Positions 28,854 through 38,990 of a stretch of DNA of 64,000 bases are shown in pieces; within the stretch, counting starts at the first letter, position 1; every line of letters begins with the position of its first letter. Below the pieces are notes generated by a model, which was not told the DNA's origin, searched no databases, and worked only from the letters and a program-made list of their open reading frames with translations. The position numbers were made by a program, and so were the translations under genes. The DNA is from Alphaproteobacteria bacterium (GTDB taxonomy: Bacteria; Pseudomonadota; Alphaproteobacteria; Thalassobaculales; Thalassobaculaceae), in contig JAJEAR010000042.1 in NCBI GenBank assembly GCA_022822665.1, positions 1 to 64,000 on the forward strand. The letters are read 5' to 3'.

Positions 28854-30391
28854 TCACCGGCTCTCAACCTGAAACGCTGGATCTTGCCGGTCGCGGTGCG
28901 GGGCAGGTCATCGACGAACTCGATCCAGCGCGGGTACTTGTACTCCGCAAGACTGGTGCGCACGTGGCGCTTGAGCTCCTCGGCGAGCGCGTCGGTCCCG
29001 GCAACCCCCGCCTGCAGCATCACAAAGGCCTTGGGCTTGATCAGCTGGTCCTGGTCGGGGTGGCCCACCACCGCGGCCTCGAGAACGGATTTGTGCTCGG
29101 CAAGCGCGGCCTCGACCTCGAAGGGCGAGACGTAGATGCCTCCCACCTTCAGCATGTCGTCGTTGCGCCCGCAATAGGTCAGCACCCCCGATGCATCCAT
29201 GATGTAGTTGTCGCCGGTCCGGGTCCACGGGCCGCGGAAGGTCTCCTTGGTCTTTTCCCGCTGGTTCCAGTACATCAGCGCCGCCGTCGGTCCGGAAACC
29301 TCGAGCACGCCCATCTCGCCGGGCGCGCACGGCGCGTCATTCTCGTCCAGCAGCCGGACCCGGTATCCCGGAACCGCCTGTCCGGTGGTCCCGGGCGTGA
29401 CGCTGTCAAGGCGGTTGGAGATGAAGATATGCAGCATCTCCGTGGTGCCGAGACCGTCGAGGATCATGGTGCCGACCTGCGTGGCCCACCGGTTGAGCAG
29501 GTCGGCCGGCAGCGGTTCGCCGGCGGAGACGCAGACCCTGAGGCTGTGGGCGTCCGGCGCCGGCAGCTTCCCGCTGGCGAGCAGCATGGCGTAGAGCGTC
29601 GGCACACCGAAGAACACGGTCGGCCGCTCGCGCTCGATTATGTCGCAGACTGCCGCCGGTTCCGGCGGACCGGCCAGCAGCACCGTCGTGGCACCCACCG
29701 TCATGGGAAAGGTCAGCGAGTTTCCGAGGCCGTAGGCGAAGAACAGCTTGGCTGCAGAATAGACCACGTCGTCCGCGCCAAGTTCCAGGATCCGGACGGC
29801 GTAGAGTTCGGCGGTCGCAACCAGGTGGGAGTGGAGGTGCACAACGCCCTTCGGCGCCCCCGTCGTGCCCGAGGTATAGAGCCAGAAACACATGTCGTCT
29901 GCCCGGGTCGACGCGGTGGCATGGTCCGCCGGCTGCCCGGCCAGGCTGTCGGCCAGCGACGGGTGGCCTCCCGCCGCCCCGCCGTCAACCAGCACCATCC
30001 CCGGGGCCGGCCCGGCACCGAGGACGGTATCGAGCAGCGGCGCCGAAACGATCAGTCCGCTGGCGCCGCAGTCCTCGAGGATGTAGGCGTAGTCCCGCGG
30101 GGCAAGCCGGGTGTTCAGCGGAACCGGAACCACTCCGGCCTTGATCGCGCCGAGAAAACAGGCAACGAGGTCGACGGAATCGAGCATCACCAGTGCCAGG
30201 CGGTCCTCCCGGCCCAGCCCCTGCGCGACAAGCATGTTGGCCACCTGTCCGGCACGCTCCGCCAGCCGCGCGTAGCTGTGATGGCCTGATGCGTCGATGA
30301 CGGCCACCTTCTCGCCGCGGCCCACCGCGAGGTTTCGCGACAGCAGGTCTTCGGCCGCGTTGTAGAACTCGATTACATACCGGTCGTTCAT
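28850..30391 (-). CDS. Benzoate-CoA-ligase-family acyl-CoA synthetase
   Basis: This 513-residue AMP-forming ligase has the P-loop YTSGTTGAPKGVVH, the A5 motif DGLGTTEMLHIF, the A7 motif TRTGDNY and A8 GRNDDMLKVGGIYVSPFE. The catalytic lysine is in PRTATGKIQRFRL. Similarity is closest to benzoate/aminobenzoate-CoA ligases (HLHSHLVATAELYAVRILELGADDVVYSAAKLFFAYGLGN region). ATG 30391 (MNDRYVIEFYN) is the conserved start. The hydrolase gene follows directly. Confidence 0.9.
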   Translation of the reverse strand: MNDRYVIEFYNAAEDLLSRNLAVGRGEKVAVIDASGHHSYARLAERAGQVANMLVAQGLGREDRLALVMLDSVDLVACFLGAIKAGVVPVPLNTRLAPRDYAYILEDCGASGLIVSAPLLDTVLGAGPAPGMVLVDGGAAGGHPSLADSLAGQPADHATASTRADDMCFWLYTSGTTGAPKGVVHLHSHLVATAELYAVRILELGADDVVYSAAKLFFAYGLGNSLTFPMTVGATTVLLAGPPEPAAVCDIIERERPTVFFGVPTLYAMLLASGKLPAPDAHSLRVCVSAGEPLPADLLNRWATQVGTMILDGLGTTEMLHIFISNRLDSVTPGTTGQAVPGYRVRLLDENDAPCAPGEMGVLEVSGPTAALMYWNQREKTKETFRGPWTRTGDNYIMDASGVLTYCGRNDDMLKVGGIYVSPFEVEAALAEHKSVLEAAVVGHPDQDQLIKPKAFVMLQAGVAGTDALAEELKRHVRTSLAEYKYPRWIEFVDDLPRTATGKIQRFRLRAGE

Positions 30392-30585
30392 GTCTGGGCT
30401 CTCCCGGACGGGCGCGGTGTCCGGCACAATGGACGAGGCGCCGGACCGGTTCAAGGACGCGCGGTATTCCCCCGCGGGGTGTCCGCCACCGCGGCGCGGA
30501 CGGGATCATTCCGCCCATTGTGGCGCGGCCGACCGGGGCGGGATCATGATGCCGGTGCATTCCGGTCGGCCGGGAGGGTACGAAG

Positions 30586-31434
30586 ATGCGACGCGAACGG
30601 CTCGGGCTGATCGGTGTCCTTGTCATGTTCCTGCTCGGCATGATCTCGTCGGTTCTCGAACGGCCCGGCGGCAGCCAGGACCACCCGCGCCGGCCGGATG
30701 CCGGCCAGGAGCAACAGCATCGCCGTCCGCAGGTGTTGCCCGGGTCCGACGTGCTGGGGCCGATCTCGCCGCAGGACCCGGCAATCACCATCGCGCCGGC
30801 GGAGAAGGGCAACAGCACCGGGACCGCCTTTGCCATCGGCGACGGGGTCTGGATGACGGCGCGCCACGTGATCGACGGCTGTACCGCCTTCGGGGTGGTC
30901 GACGGACGCCGGGCGCATCGCGGCGGTGCGGCACGGCTTTCGCCGGTACACGATCTGGCGGTCTTCCGCACGGACGGGCGGGCCCCGGTGCTTGGCTTCG
31001 ACCTCTCGCCCCTGCGGCGTGGCCAGGCCGGGTTCCACCTGGGGTACCCGCAGGGACGGCCCGGGGACGTGCGCTCTTCCCTGCTGGGGCGCATGCGGGT
31101 CGTCGTCCCCGGCCGTCGCCGGTCGCAGCCGGTCATCGCCTGGGCGGAGGCGGTGCGCAAGCCGCGGTTTCAGGGCTCGCTCGGCGGCATGAGCGGCGGA
31201 CCGGTGCTGAACGGCGATGGCGACGTCATCGGGGTTTCGGTGGCGGAATCGCGCCGCCGCGGCCGGATCTTCACCTCCGCGCCGGCAGCCGTGCACGACT
31301 TGCTGGCCGAGGCCGGGGTCACCGTGTCCCCGGCGGGGTCGGGAGCGCCGGTGTCCGGTCGCGGATTCGAGGATACCGGGCAGGCTCTCAGGGCCAGCCG
31401 GACGGTGTCACAGGTCATATGCCGGGTGCGATAG
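30586..31434 (+). CDS. Membrane-anchored trypsin-like serine protease
   Basis: This 282-residue protein has one N-terminal membrane segment (LGLIGVLVMFLLGMISSV) followed by a proline/glutamine-rich linker. The trypsin-like domain then shows all three catalytic residues: His in WMTARHVIDGC, Asp in HDLAVF, and Ser in GGMSGGPVL. No PDZ domain is present, so it is not a DegP-type protease. The anchor and charge pattern place the protease domain in the periplasm. It is a single gene with no obvious substrate nearby. Confidence 0.88.
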   Translation: MRRERLGLIGVLVMFLLGMISSVLERPGGSQDHPRRPDAGQEQQHRRPQVLPGSDVLGPISPQDPAITIAPAEKGNSTGTAFAIGDGVWMTARHVIDGCTAFGVVDGRRAHRGGAARLSPVHDLAVFRTDGRAPVLGFDLSPLRRGQAGFHLGYPQGRPGDVRSSLLGRMRVVVPGRRRSQPVIAWAEAVRKPRFQGSLGGMSGGPVLNGDGDVIGVSVAESRRRGRIFTSAPAAVHDLLAEAGVTVSPAGSGAPVSGRGFEDTGQALRASRTVSQVICRVR

Positions 31435-31440
31435 CGGGCC

Positions 31441-31515
<75 letters not shown>

Positions 31516-31711
31516 CCTGACGCGCGCGGACATTGCCACAGCGCCGGCAAGGCCGCAAGCAAGCAGCGGGGCGTTTCGCCGGCATGATACCGGCGTTGCG
31601 GCGCCGAGGCCGGGACGGTCGCGGGTGAGGGGGAGCTTCCCACTGCCCGCTCGGGAACGGACGCTCCGGCCCGGCAATGCCGGGCTGATGGTCCGGGCAA
31701 ACCCTGGGCGC

Positions 31712-32707
31712 CTACCGGGGCGCGCAGGCCTCGATGACGGCGAGGAACTTCTCGCGCGCGCCGGGTCCGCGGGCGAACGGGCTGACAATCGGGAGATCGA
31801 GACCCAGGGCCCTGTAGGCTTCCAGGCGCTCCCGGCACTCGGCCGGTTCGCCGACCACGCCCGTTGCGCTGATCATGTCGTCGGTGACCGCGTGTTCGGC
31901 GGCCGACCGGTCGCCGGCGGCCCACGCCCGCCCGATCGCGGCTGCCTCCTCGGGAAATCCGCTCTCCGCGATCAGGCGATTGTACCGGGGGAAGAAGCCG
32001 GCGTAGAAGGCAAGCCCGGGGCGGGCGGCAGCGAAAGCCCGGTTCCGGTCCTCGTCGACGCTTGCGGGCAGCAGCGACGAGATTTCGATCCGGGCGGCAT
32101 CGCGGCCCGCGCGCCCGGCCCCGGCGGCGATATGGGTACGCGCGCTTGCCGCCGTCTTCAGGGTACTGCGGGTCAGGATCAGTCCGTCCGCAATCTCGCC
32201 GCACAGCTCCGTCATCTTCGGAAACAGCGCCGAGACGTAGATCGGGATGGTGTCCCGGCGTGGCCGAAACCACAGGTCGAAGTGTTCGATCCGTACCGTC
32301 TCGCCCGCATGGCTGACCTCGCCGTTGCGCAGCAACTCCCGGACCACGGCGGCCGTATCCCGGACCCGGGCGAGGGGTTTGGTGTATTCGACGCCGTGTT
32401 CCGGGACCACCTGGACCCTGTGGCTCGATCCCAGTCCGAGCACGAACCGGCCGCCCGACAGTTCGTCCACCGCCGCGGCCGCCATTGCGATGGTCGGTGC
32501 CGTGCGCACGAACACGCTGGTTATCGCGGTGCCGAGCCGTACGCGCCTGGTCCGCAGCGCGCAGGCCGCGAGGATCGCGAACTGGTCACCGCCGTGTCCC
32601 TCCGCGACCCACACGGATTCGTATCCGAGCGCCTCGGCCCTCTCCGCGCAGTCGGCGATCTCCGTGGCGGTCAGTCCTCCCGAAAAGGCAATTCCGATCC
32701 CTGGCAC
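31712..32707 (-). CDS. Luciferase-like (LLM-class) flavin-dependent oxidoreductase
   Basis: This 331-residue TIM-barrel enzyme uses reduced FMN or F420. It has ERAEALGYESVWVAEGHGGDQF, VRLGTAITSVFVRTAPTIAM, LSGGRFVLGLGSSHRVQV and the C-terminal VVGEPAECRERLEAYRALG, all typical of the family. The start is GTG 32707 (VPGIGIAFSGG), with GGGAGGA 5 bases before it. An upstream frame extension lacks similarity. The substrate is not indicated by the neighbours. Confidence 0.87.
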   Translation of the reverse strand: MPGIGIAFSGGLTATEIADCAERAEALGYESVWVAEGHGGDQFAILAACALRTRRVRLGTAITSVFVRTAPTIAMAAAAVDELSGGRFVLGLGSSHRVQVVPEHGVEYTKPLARVRDTAAVVRELLRNGEVSHAGETVRIEHFDLWFRPRRDTIPIYVSALFPKMTELCGEIADGLILTRSTLKTAASARTHIAAGAGRAGRDAARIEISSLLPASVDEDRNRAFAAARPGLAFYAGFFPRYNRLIAESGFPEEAAAIGRAWAAGDRSAAEHAVTDDMISATGVVGEPAECRERLEAYRALGLDLPIVSPFARGPGAREKFLAVIEACAPR

Positions 32708-33005
32708 CTGCGTCCTCCCTTGCTGTCGCACCGATGTTCCGTCAGGCTGTGATGGCGCGCAAGACAAAGAACCAGTTCCGCTTTCGCCAGGCTGCGCCCG
32801 GCCGGTATGCCGGACCATCCAGGCGCCCCGGCGCAGGGGCCGACGCGGTTACCCGGAGCCTTCCCGTCGCCGCGGGGCGTGGAGTGCCGCCCTGGCCCCG
32901 GGTCCGCCGCTGCCCGCCCGGGACTTCCTGGAGCGGGGTGCCCGGACCTGCCGGTATCCGGCTTGACAGCCGGCGTCAAACCGTGTGCAACCGGCCCGAG
33001 CCGGC

Positions 33006-33188
33006 ATGGTGGACGAGGGCGTGGAAGACGACACCCGCGAGGAGGCGAGGAAGCCCGCGAAGTCAGGCGCCGACGGACGCGAGACCAGGCGCGCGGCCGC
33101 GCTGCGCCGCAACCTCCTTCGGCGCAAGGAACAGGCGCGGGCGCGCTCCGTGGAGACGCCGCGCCGACGACCGGACCGCACGGAGTGA
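33006..33188 (+). CDS. Small basic protein upstream of murA
   Basis: About 60 residues: an acidic start (MVDEGVEDDTREEA) and a strongly basic C-terminal helix RRAAALRRNLLRRKEQARAR. Small proteins with the same LRxNLxRRKxQARAR ending are coded just before murA in many alphaproteobacteria. The function is unknown, and nucleic-acid or ribosome binding is only suggested by charge. The gene ends 109 bases before murA. Confidence 0.6.
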   Translation: MVDEGVEDDTREEARKPAKSGADGRETRRAAALRRNLLRRKEQARARSVETPRRRPDRTE

Positions 33189-33297
33189 CCTGTACGGCGG
33201 GATGGGGTCGCGGCCTTGTCTGGCCCGGCCCCGTCCAATACAAACGGTGCCGCATCGGGATTGACGCGGCAGGTATGCCGGAACCCCGGAAGGAATG

Positions 33298-34596
33298 ATG
33301 GACAGGATCAGGATCCGAGGCGGCAATCGGTTGGTGGGGACTATTCCCGTGAGCGGCGCCAAGAACGCCGCTCTGCCGATTCTGGCCGCGAGTCTGCTGA
33401 CGGGCGAACCGGTGCGGCTCGAGAATGTCCCGCGGCTGGCTGACATCGACTCGATGCTGGCCCTCATCGGCGAACTCGGGGCGACGGTCCGCCAGGCGGG
33501 TGCTCCGGGAGAACCCGGTCTGGAGATCGGTGTTCCCCGGGTAACCGCAACCGAGGCACCCTACGACATCGTGCGCAAGATGCGTGCATCGGTTCTCGTG
33601 CTCGGACCACTGGTCGGACGCTGCGGCCGGGCGCGGGTGTCGCTGCCGGGCGGATGTGCGATCGGGACCAGGCCGATCGACCTGCACCTGGCAGGACTGC
33701 GCAGGATGGGCGCGAGCATCGACCTGTCCGGCGGCTATGTCGAGGCGGTGCTGCCCCGGGGCGGTCGCCTGCACGGGGCCAGGCACGTCTTTCCCGCTCC
33801 TTCGGTCGGTGCCACCGAAAACCTGATGATGGCGGCCGTGCTCGCGCGCGGTGAAAGCGAGCTGGTGAACGCCGCGCGGGAACCGGAAATCGTCGACCTC
33901 GCGGACTGTCTCGCCGCCATGGGCGCGCAGATCGAGGGTGCTGGGACCGACGTGATCCGCATCAGCGGGCGCGAGTCGCTCGGTGGCGCCACGCACCGCA
34001 TCACCGCTGACCGGATCGAGGCCGGAACCTACGCGATTGCCGCATGCATCACCGGCGGGGAACTGGAACTGACCGGCATCCGGCCCGGCATGCTGGAGCG
34101 GGTTTTCGACACCCTTTCCACGGCGGGCGCGCGCATCGAAGCCGCGGCCGACCGTGTCCGGGTGACGGCGCCGGACACCCGCCCGCGCGCGGTCGACATC
34201 GTGACCGAGCCCTATCCCGGATTTCCGACCGACCTGCAGGCGCAGCTGATGGCGTGCATGACCATTGCCGACGGTTCGTCGCTCATCACCGAGACCATCT
34301 TCGAAAACCGGTTCATGCATGTCAGTGAACTGGTACGCATGGGAGCTGACATCACGGTCCGGGACGGCTCGGCGCGGGTGCGCGGCGTTCCCGGCCTTGC
34401 CGGAGCCCCGGTGATGGCGACCGACCTGCGGGCGTCGGTGTCCCTTGTCCTGGCCGGTCTCGCGGCGAACGGGGAGACCACGATCAACCGTATCTACCAC
34501 CTTGATCGTGGGTACGAACGCCTTGTCGGCAAGCTGGTTGCCTGCGGTGCGGTCATCGAACGCGAAACCGATGCCGACAGCGTGCAGGTGGCATGA
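33298..34596 (+). CDS. murA: UDP-N-acetylglucosamine 1-carboxyvinyltransferase
   Basis: First committed enzyme of peptidoglycan synthesis, transferring enolpyruvate from PEP to UDP-GlcNAc. It has 432 residues. [21 protein letters not shown] opens the protein, and the PEP-binding and fosfomycin-target cysteine lies in [32 protein letters not shown] and [11 protein letters not shown] are family hallmarks. The second of two adjacent ATGs (33298) gives better spacing to GGAAGGA. Its stop overlaps the DUF2948 start (ATGA). Confidence 0.98.
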   Translation: MDRIRIRGGNRLVGTIPVSGAKNAALPILAASLLTGEPVRLENVPRLADIDSMLALIGELGATVRQAGAPGEPGLEIGVPRVTATEAPYDIVRKMRASVLVLGPLVGRCGRARVSLPGGCAIGTRPIDLHLAGLRRMGASIDLSGGYVEAVLPRGGRLHGARHVFPAPSVGATENLMMAAVLARGESELVNAAREPEIVDLADCLAAMGAQIEGAGTDVIRISGRESLGGATHRITADRIEAGTYAIAACITGGELELTGIRPGMLERVFDTLSTAGARIEAAADRVRVTAPDTRPRAVDIVTEPYPGFPTDLQAQLMACMTIADGSSLITETIFENRFMHVSELVRMGADITVRDGSARVRGVPGLAGAPVMATDLRASVSLVLAGLAANGETTINRIYHLDRGYERLVGKLVACGAVIERETDADSVQVA

Positions 34597-35069
34597 TGGC
34601 GACCGGGCGCATCGATCCGGGCCGCCGGTTCAGGGTCAGGGTCGAGTCCCCCGACGACCTGGAACTCGTGTCCACGCTGTTACAGGATGCGATCGTGCCG
34701 GTGCGCGAGATCGTCTACGAGCCGGCGAGCCGGCGGTTCGCCATGATGGTGCAGCGGTTTCGCTGGGAACTCGGGGAGGCTGCACCGGTCGGGGAGGACG
34801 ACCCGGTTTCGGAACGGGTTCACTGCGCCGTTCTCATCAACGAGGTCGACGCCGCCCGAACCCGGGGTTTCGACATCACCGAGCGGGGACGGATCCTCGA
34901 ACTGCTGTCCTGCAGCCTTGCCGACGACGGCCTGTACCTGTGTTTTGCCGGCGGCACGACCATCGGCCTGTCGATCCGCCGGCTTTCGTGCCTGGCGGAG
35001 GATGTCGGCGATTCCTGGCCGACCTGGTCCCGGCCCACCCATCCGGATGATGCCGATGAACGCGACTGA
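34593..35069 (+). CDS. DUF2948 family protein
   Basis: This 158-residue soluble protein of unknown function is conserved between murA and hisG in alphaproteobacteria. Characteristic segments are [53 protein letters not shown] and [15 protein letters not shown]. It is translationally coupled at both ends, by ATGA with murA and by a 14-base overlap with hisG, so it is part of the same operon. Confidence 0.9.
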   Translation: MMATGRIDPGRRFRVRVESPDDLELVSTLLQDAIVPVREIVYEPASRRFAMMVQRFRWELGEAAPVGEDDPVSERVHCAVLINEVDAARTRGFDITERGRILELLSCSLADDGLYLCFAGGTTIGLSIRRLSCLAEDVGDSWPTWSRPTHPDDADERD

Positions 35070-35718
35070 TCCCCTGGTGCTTGCCGTGCCGAAGGGCCGT
35101 ATCCTGAAGGAGGTGGGCCCGCTGCTGTCCCGTGCAGGCATCGGGCCCGAGCCCGACTTCTTCGACGAGAATGCCCGTCAGCTCATGTTCCGGACCGACG
35201 ACCCGGGCCTGACGATCATCCGCGTGCGCAGTTTCGACGTCGCGACCTTCGTCGCGTTCGGGGCCGCGCACCTGGCGGTGTGCGGCAGCGACGTGCTGAT
35301 GGAATTCGACCATCCCGAGATCTACGCCCCGGTGGATCTCGAGGTCGGTCGCTGTCGCCTGTCGGTTGCGGAGCCGGAGGAACTGGCTGCGCGCGAGGAC
35401 CCGAAACGCTGGAGCCACCTGCGCATCGCGACCAAGTATCCGAAGGTGACCCGCAGGCACTTCGCCGCTCGCGGCGTGCAGGCCGAATGCGTCAAGCTCA
35501 ACGGAGCTCTTGAACTCGCGCCGCGGCTTGGGCTGTGCCGGCGGATCGTCGACCTGGTACAGACCGGATCCACGCTCAGGGCAAACGGCCTGGTCGAGGT
35601 CGAACGGATCGCCGAGGTCAGTTCGCGACTGGCGGTCAACCGGGCGGCGCTGAAGACCCGGCCCGCCCTGGTCAACGACCTGATCGGCCGGTTCCGGGAG
35701 GTGGCCGTTGCCGCATAG
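35056..35718 (+). CDS. hisG: ATP phosphoribosyltransferase (short form)
   Basis: Condenses ATP with PRPP in the first step of histidine synthesis. At 220 residues it is the short HisG form, which lacks the regulatory C-terminal domain and normally needs His[16 protein letters not shown] opens the protein. VCGSDVLME and the PRPP-binding loop [14 protein letters not shown] are typical. No hisZ is in the window. ATG 35056 overlaps the end of DUF2948. Confidence 0.95.
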   Translation: MNATDPLVLAVPKGRILKEVGPLLSRAGIGPEPDFFDENARQLMFRTDDPGLTIIRVRSFDVATFVAFGAAHLAVCGSDVLMEFDHPEIYAPVDLEVGRCRLSVAEPEELAAREDPKRWSHLRIATKYPKVTRRHFAARGVQAECVKLNGALELAPRLGLCRRIVDLVQTGSTLRANGLVEVERIAEVSSRLAVNRAALKTRPALVNDLIGRFREVAVAA

Positions 35719-37009
35719 GCTCTCCACCCGGATGCCGGATTTCGAAAGCAGGTTCCGCAGCTTTCTCGACGCGCGCCGGGCAACCGACAGCGACGTGAGC
35801 GACGTTGCCGCCGCCATCATCGACGACGTGAGAACCCGGGGTGACGCCGCGCTTGCGGAGTACACCGAGCGCTTCGACCGCATTCGCCTCGAGCCGGAGT
35901 CGTTCCGGGTCACCGGTGCGGAGGTAGCCGCCGCGTGCGCGGCCTGCGATGCCGGCGAACTCGAGGCGCTCGAGATGGCGGCGCGGCGAATCGAGGCCTT
36001 TCACGCACGCCAGGTGCCCGGTGACCTTGAGTGGGAGGACGAGGAAGGGGTCGGGCTGGCCATGCGCTGGCGCCCGGTCGCCTCGGTCGGCCTCTACGTG
36101 CCAGGCGGCAGCGCGGCCTACCCCAGTTCCGTGCTGATGAATGCCATTCCCGCCCGGGTGGCCGGGGTGCCGCGCCGCGTGGTCACGGTGCCCGCGCCCG
36201 ACGGCGAGATCAGGCCACTGGTGCTGGCGGCGGTCCACATGGCCGGGGTCAGCGAGATCTATCGACTCGGCGGTGCCCAGGCGGTGGCCGCGCTTGCCTA
36301 CGGGACCCGGACCATCAAGCCGGTCGACAAGGTCGTCGGGCCGGGAAATGCCTATGTTGCCGCCGCCAAGCGGCTGGTGTTCGGACAGGTCGGGATCGAC
36401 TCCATTGCCGGACCGTCGGAGATCCTGGTGGTGTCGGACGGCGACAGCGATCCGGCGTGGATCGCGATCGACATGCTCTCGCAGGCGGAGCATGCCGAGG
36501 ATGCACAGGCGATCCTGGTCACCGACGACGAGGGTTTTGCCCGCCGTGTCGAGACCGCGATCGACGAGACGCTCGCTCGTCTTCCCCGGTCGGACATCGC
36601 AGCCGCGAGCTGGCGCGATCACGGGGCGGTGATCGTGGTCGGTTCCCTCGACGAGGCGCCGGGGCTTGTCGACCGGGTGGCACCGGAACACCTCGAACTC
36701 GCGGTGGCAGACCCGGCATGGTTCGCCGAGCGGATCGGCAACGCCGGCGCGGTGTTCCTCGGGCGTCACACTCCCGAAGCGATTGGCGACTACGTTGCCG
36801 GCCCCAACCACGTGCTGCCGACCGGCCGGACCGCCCGGTTCTCGTCCGGCCTGTCGGTACTGGATTTCATGAAACGGACCAACACGATACGCTGTGACGC
36901 AGGAAGCCTGTCCCGGATCGGTCCGGCCGCCATGGTTCTGGCCGAGGCGGAAGGCCTGCATGCCCATGCCTGGTCCATCGCCTCGCGACTGGATGCGTGT
37001 GGGGACTGA
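35708..37009 (+). CDS. hisD: Histidinol dehydrogenase
   Basis: Catalyses the last two oxidation steps to histidine and is zinc dependent. It has 433 residues. [63 protein letters not shown] and the catalytic APEHLEL region are present. I choose the TTG at 35708 because GGGAGG lies 7 bases upstream and the resulting N-terminus ([15 protein letters not shown]) matches family starts. ATG 35732 is the alternative. It overlaps the hisG stop. Confidence 0.96.
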   Translation: MPHRLSTRMPDFESRFRSFLDARRATDSDVSDVAAAIIDDVRTRGDAALAEYTERFDRIRLEPESFRVTGAEVAAACAACDAGELEALEMAARRIEAFHARQVPGDLEWEDEEGVGLAMRWRPVASVGLYVPGGSAAYPSSVLMNAIPARVAGVPRRVVTVPAPDGEIRPLVLAAVHMAGVSEIYRLGGAQAVAALAYGTRTIKPVDKVVGPGNAYVAAAKRLVFGQVGIDSIAGPSEILVVSDGDSDPAWIAIDMLSQAEHAEDAQAILVTDDEGFARRVETAIDETLARLPRSDIAAASWRDHGAVIVVGSLDEAPGLVDRVAPEHLELAVADPAWFAERIGNAGAVFLGRHTPEAIGDYVAGPNHVLPTGRTARFSSGLSVLDFMKRTNTIRCDAGSLSRIGPAAMVLAEAEGLHAHAWSIASRLDACGD

Positions 37010-37033
37010 CCCGGTGTAGAGAGGACACGCAGC

Positions 37034-37558
37034 ATGACACGGCGTGCGCTCACCATGCCCGATGGCGTGCCGGATCCGTCGAACCAGAACACCGGGGGGC
37101 GGATCGTCCAGATCACGCTGAACGAACGTACCGTCCTGCGGCGCAGTGCGGAGGTGGAACACGAGCGCGCGGTGGCGATCTACGACCTGATCGAGGAAAA
37201 CAGGTTCTGTCCGGTCGGGGTGGAGGAGGCAAACTTCCACCTGCACCTTGCGATCGAGGAACGCCGGCTGCAGTTCGACATACGTACCATTGACGGGACC
37301 ACGGTCGGCGATGTCACCCTGTCGATCGTACCGTTCCGCGGTGTGGTGCGCGACTACTTCCACGTTTGCGAGAACTACTACGAGGCGATCCGCAACCTGT
37401 CGCCGTCGAAGATCGAGGCGATCGACGTGGGCCGGCGCGCGCTGCACGATGAAGGAGCCAGGATCCTGCTGGAGCGCCTCCATGGACAGGTCGCGATGGA
37501 CTTCCAGACGGCGAGGCGCCTGTTCACCCTGATCTGCGTTCTGCACATTCGGGGTTGA
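37034..37558 (+). CDS. UPF0262 family protein
   Basis: This 174-residue soluble protein belongs to a family restricted to alphaproteobacteria and found next to hisD. IVQITLNERTVLRRSAEVEHERAVAIYDL, ENRFCP, GPF-like IVPFRGVVRDYFHVCENYYEAI and ALHDEGARILLERL are its signatures. The function is unknown. It overlaps the next gene if that one begins at the TTG at 37555. Confidence 0.93.
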   Translation: MTRRALTMPDGVPDPSNQNTGGRIVQITLNERTVLRRSAEVEHERAVAIYDLIEENRFCPVGVEEANFHLHLAIEERRLQFDIRTIDGTTVGDVTLSIVPFRGVVRDYFHVCENYYEAIRNLSPSKIEAIDVGRRALHDEGARILLERLHGQVAMDFQTARRLFTLICVLHIRG

Positions 37559-38025
37559 TTTTCGTCGTGACCGGGATCGGAGAGGCTCCGTCCCTGCCGC
37601 GACCCGGCGCGGCCCCGGGCGCGGTGCTCTTCGCCTGCGTGCAGAACTCGGTCCGCTCGCCGATGGCGGAGGCCATCCTCAAGCACCGGTGCGGAACCAG
37701 CATGTACGTGGATTCCTGCGGGATCAGGCATGGAACCCTCGACCCTCTCGCGGTCGAGGTCCTGGCGGAACTGGGGATCGATCTTGCCGGGCACCGCCCG
37801 AAGACCTTCGACGAGATGGAGGACGGGTTCTTCGACCTCATCGTCTCGCTGTCGCCCGAGGCCCACCACCGGGCAACGGAACTGACCCGCACCATGGCCT
37901 GTGACATCGAGTACTGGCCGATCATCGACGTAACCATCTTCGAAGGCAGTCTCGAGATGCGGCGCGCCGGTTACCGGGAGGTGCGCGACGAGCTGATCCG
38001 CCGGATCGAGAAGCGGTTTCCGTAG
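37555..38025 (+). CDS. Low-molecular-weight protein-tyrosine-phosphatase / ArsC-type protein
   Basis: This roughly 150-residue protein has the P-loop C(X)5R in [18 protein letters not shown], with the catalytic cysteine at about residue 28. The general-acid aspartate lies in [13 protein letters not shown]. In this chromosomal position (UPF0262-this-infA) the gene is conserved in alphaproteobacteria and is often annotated as arsenate reductase, although a phosphatase role is equally possible. Start alternatives are TTG 37555 (overlapping the upstream stop) and GTG 37567. Confidence 0.88.
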   Translation: MIFVVTGIGEAPSLPRPGAAPGAVLFACVQNSVRSPMAEAILKHRCGTSMYVDSCGIRHGTLDPLAVEVLAELGIDLAGHRPKTFDEMEDGFFDLIVSLSPEAHHRATELTRTMACDIEYWPIIDVTIFEGSLEMRRAGYREVRDELIRRIEKRFP

Positions 38026-38120
38026 TCCGCGTGCGTCGTGTCGCCGGAACAAGCGGCTTGATTTTTTCCGTGCCGGGCTCCACCTTCGTGCCCGTCCGAT
38101 CAACACAAACTGATGGTGCC

Positions 38121-38339
38121 ATGGCGAAAGAAGATGTCCTGGAAGTCTCGGGAACGGTTTCCGAACTGCTCCCGAATGCGATGTTCAGGGTCAAGCTGGA
38201 CAACGAGCACGAGGTTCTGGCCCACACCAGCGGCAAGATGAGGAAAAACCGGATCCGGGTTCTTGCCGGCGACCGCGTCAATGTCGAAATGACGCCGTAT
38301 GACCTGACCAAGGGTCGAATCACCTTCCGATTCAAGTAA
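38121..38339 (+). CDS. infA: Translation initiation factor IF-1
   Basis: This 72-residue S1/OB-fold protein binds the ribosomal A site during initiation. [40 protein letters not shown] and [13 protein letters not shown] are standard for IF-1. It is followed 28 bases later by maf. Confidence 0.98.
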   Translation: MAKEDVLEVSGTVSELLPNAMFRVKLDNEHEVLAHTSGKMRKNRIRVLAGDRVNVEMTPYDLTKGRITFRFK

Positions 38340-38366
38340 CGCAACCGGCATCCGGCGACCCTGCGC

Positions 38367-38990
38367 ATGACCCCCCGCGCGGTGCTTCGGCCGCGGTCCG
38401 GCCTGCGCTGCGTGCTGGCTTCGGCGTCGCCCCGCCGGCGCAACCTCTTGCAACAGATCGGGCTGGTTCCCGACCGGATCGACAGCCCCGACGTCGACGA
38501 GACCCCGTCCCGGGGCGAGGTGCCCCGGACCTACGCCGCGCGCATGGCGGACGCCAAGGCCGACAACGTGGCGCCGCGGCACCCGGGCGCCTTCGTGCTC
38601 GCGGCCGATACAGTCGTCGCCTGCGGGCGCCGGATCCTGCCCAAGGCGCTCGAGCCGGACGAGGCACGGCTGTGCCTCGGCTTGTTGTCCGGGCGCCGTC
38701 ACCGGGTTCTCGGTGCGGTCACGCTGGTGCGTCCCGACGGCGCCAGGCTCCGGCGTCTCGTTGCGACCCACGTGCGGTTCAAGCGCCTGTCCGCCGACGA
38801 ACTTGACGTCTATCTCGCGGCCGGCGAATGGCGTGGCAAGGCCGGCGGCTACGCGATCCAGGGCATGGCAGCCGCCTGGGTCGCCTCGCTCAACGGGTCC
38901 TACAGTAACGTGGTCGGCCTGCCGCTCGCCGAGGTTTACGCCATGCTGGCCGGCAGCGGGTTTCGCTACCACGTCGCCGACCCGCCATGA
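38367..38990 (+). CDS. Maf-family nucleoside-triphosphate pyrophosphatase
   Basis: This 207-residue house-cleaning enzyme hydrolyses non-canonical or dTTP/UTP-type nucleotides. [16 protein letters not shown] is the substrate-binding loop, [12 protein letters not shown] and [17 protein letters not shown] are the catalytic motifs, and [16 protein letters not shown] closes the site. Its stop overlaps the ribonuclease start (ATGA), in the usual infA-maf-rng-yacG order. Confidence 0.95.
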   Translation: MTPRAVLRPRSGLRCVLASASPRRRNLLQQIGLVPDRIDSPDVDETPSRGEVPRTYAARMADAKADNVAPRHPGAFVLAADTVVACGRRILPKALEPDEARLCLGLLSGRRHRVLGAVTLVRPDGARLRRLVATHVRFKRLSADELDVYLAAGEWRGKAGGYAIQGMAAAWVASLNGSYSNVVGLPLAEVYAMLAGSGFRYHVADPP

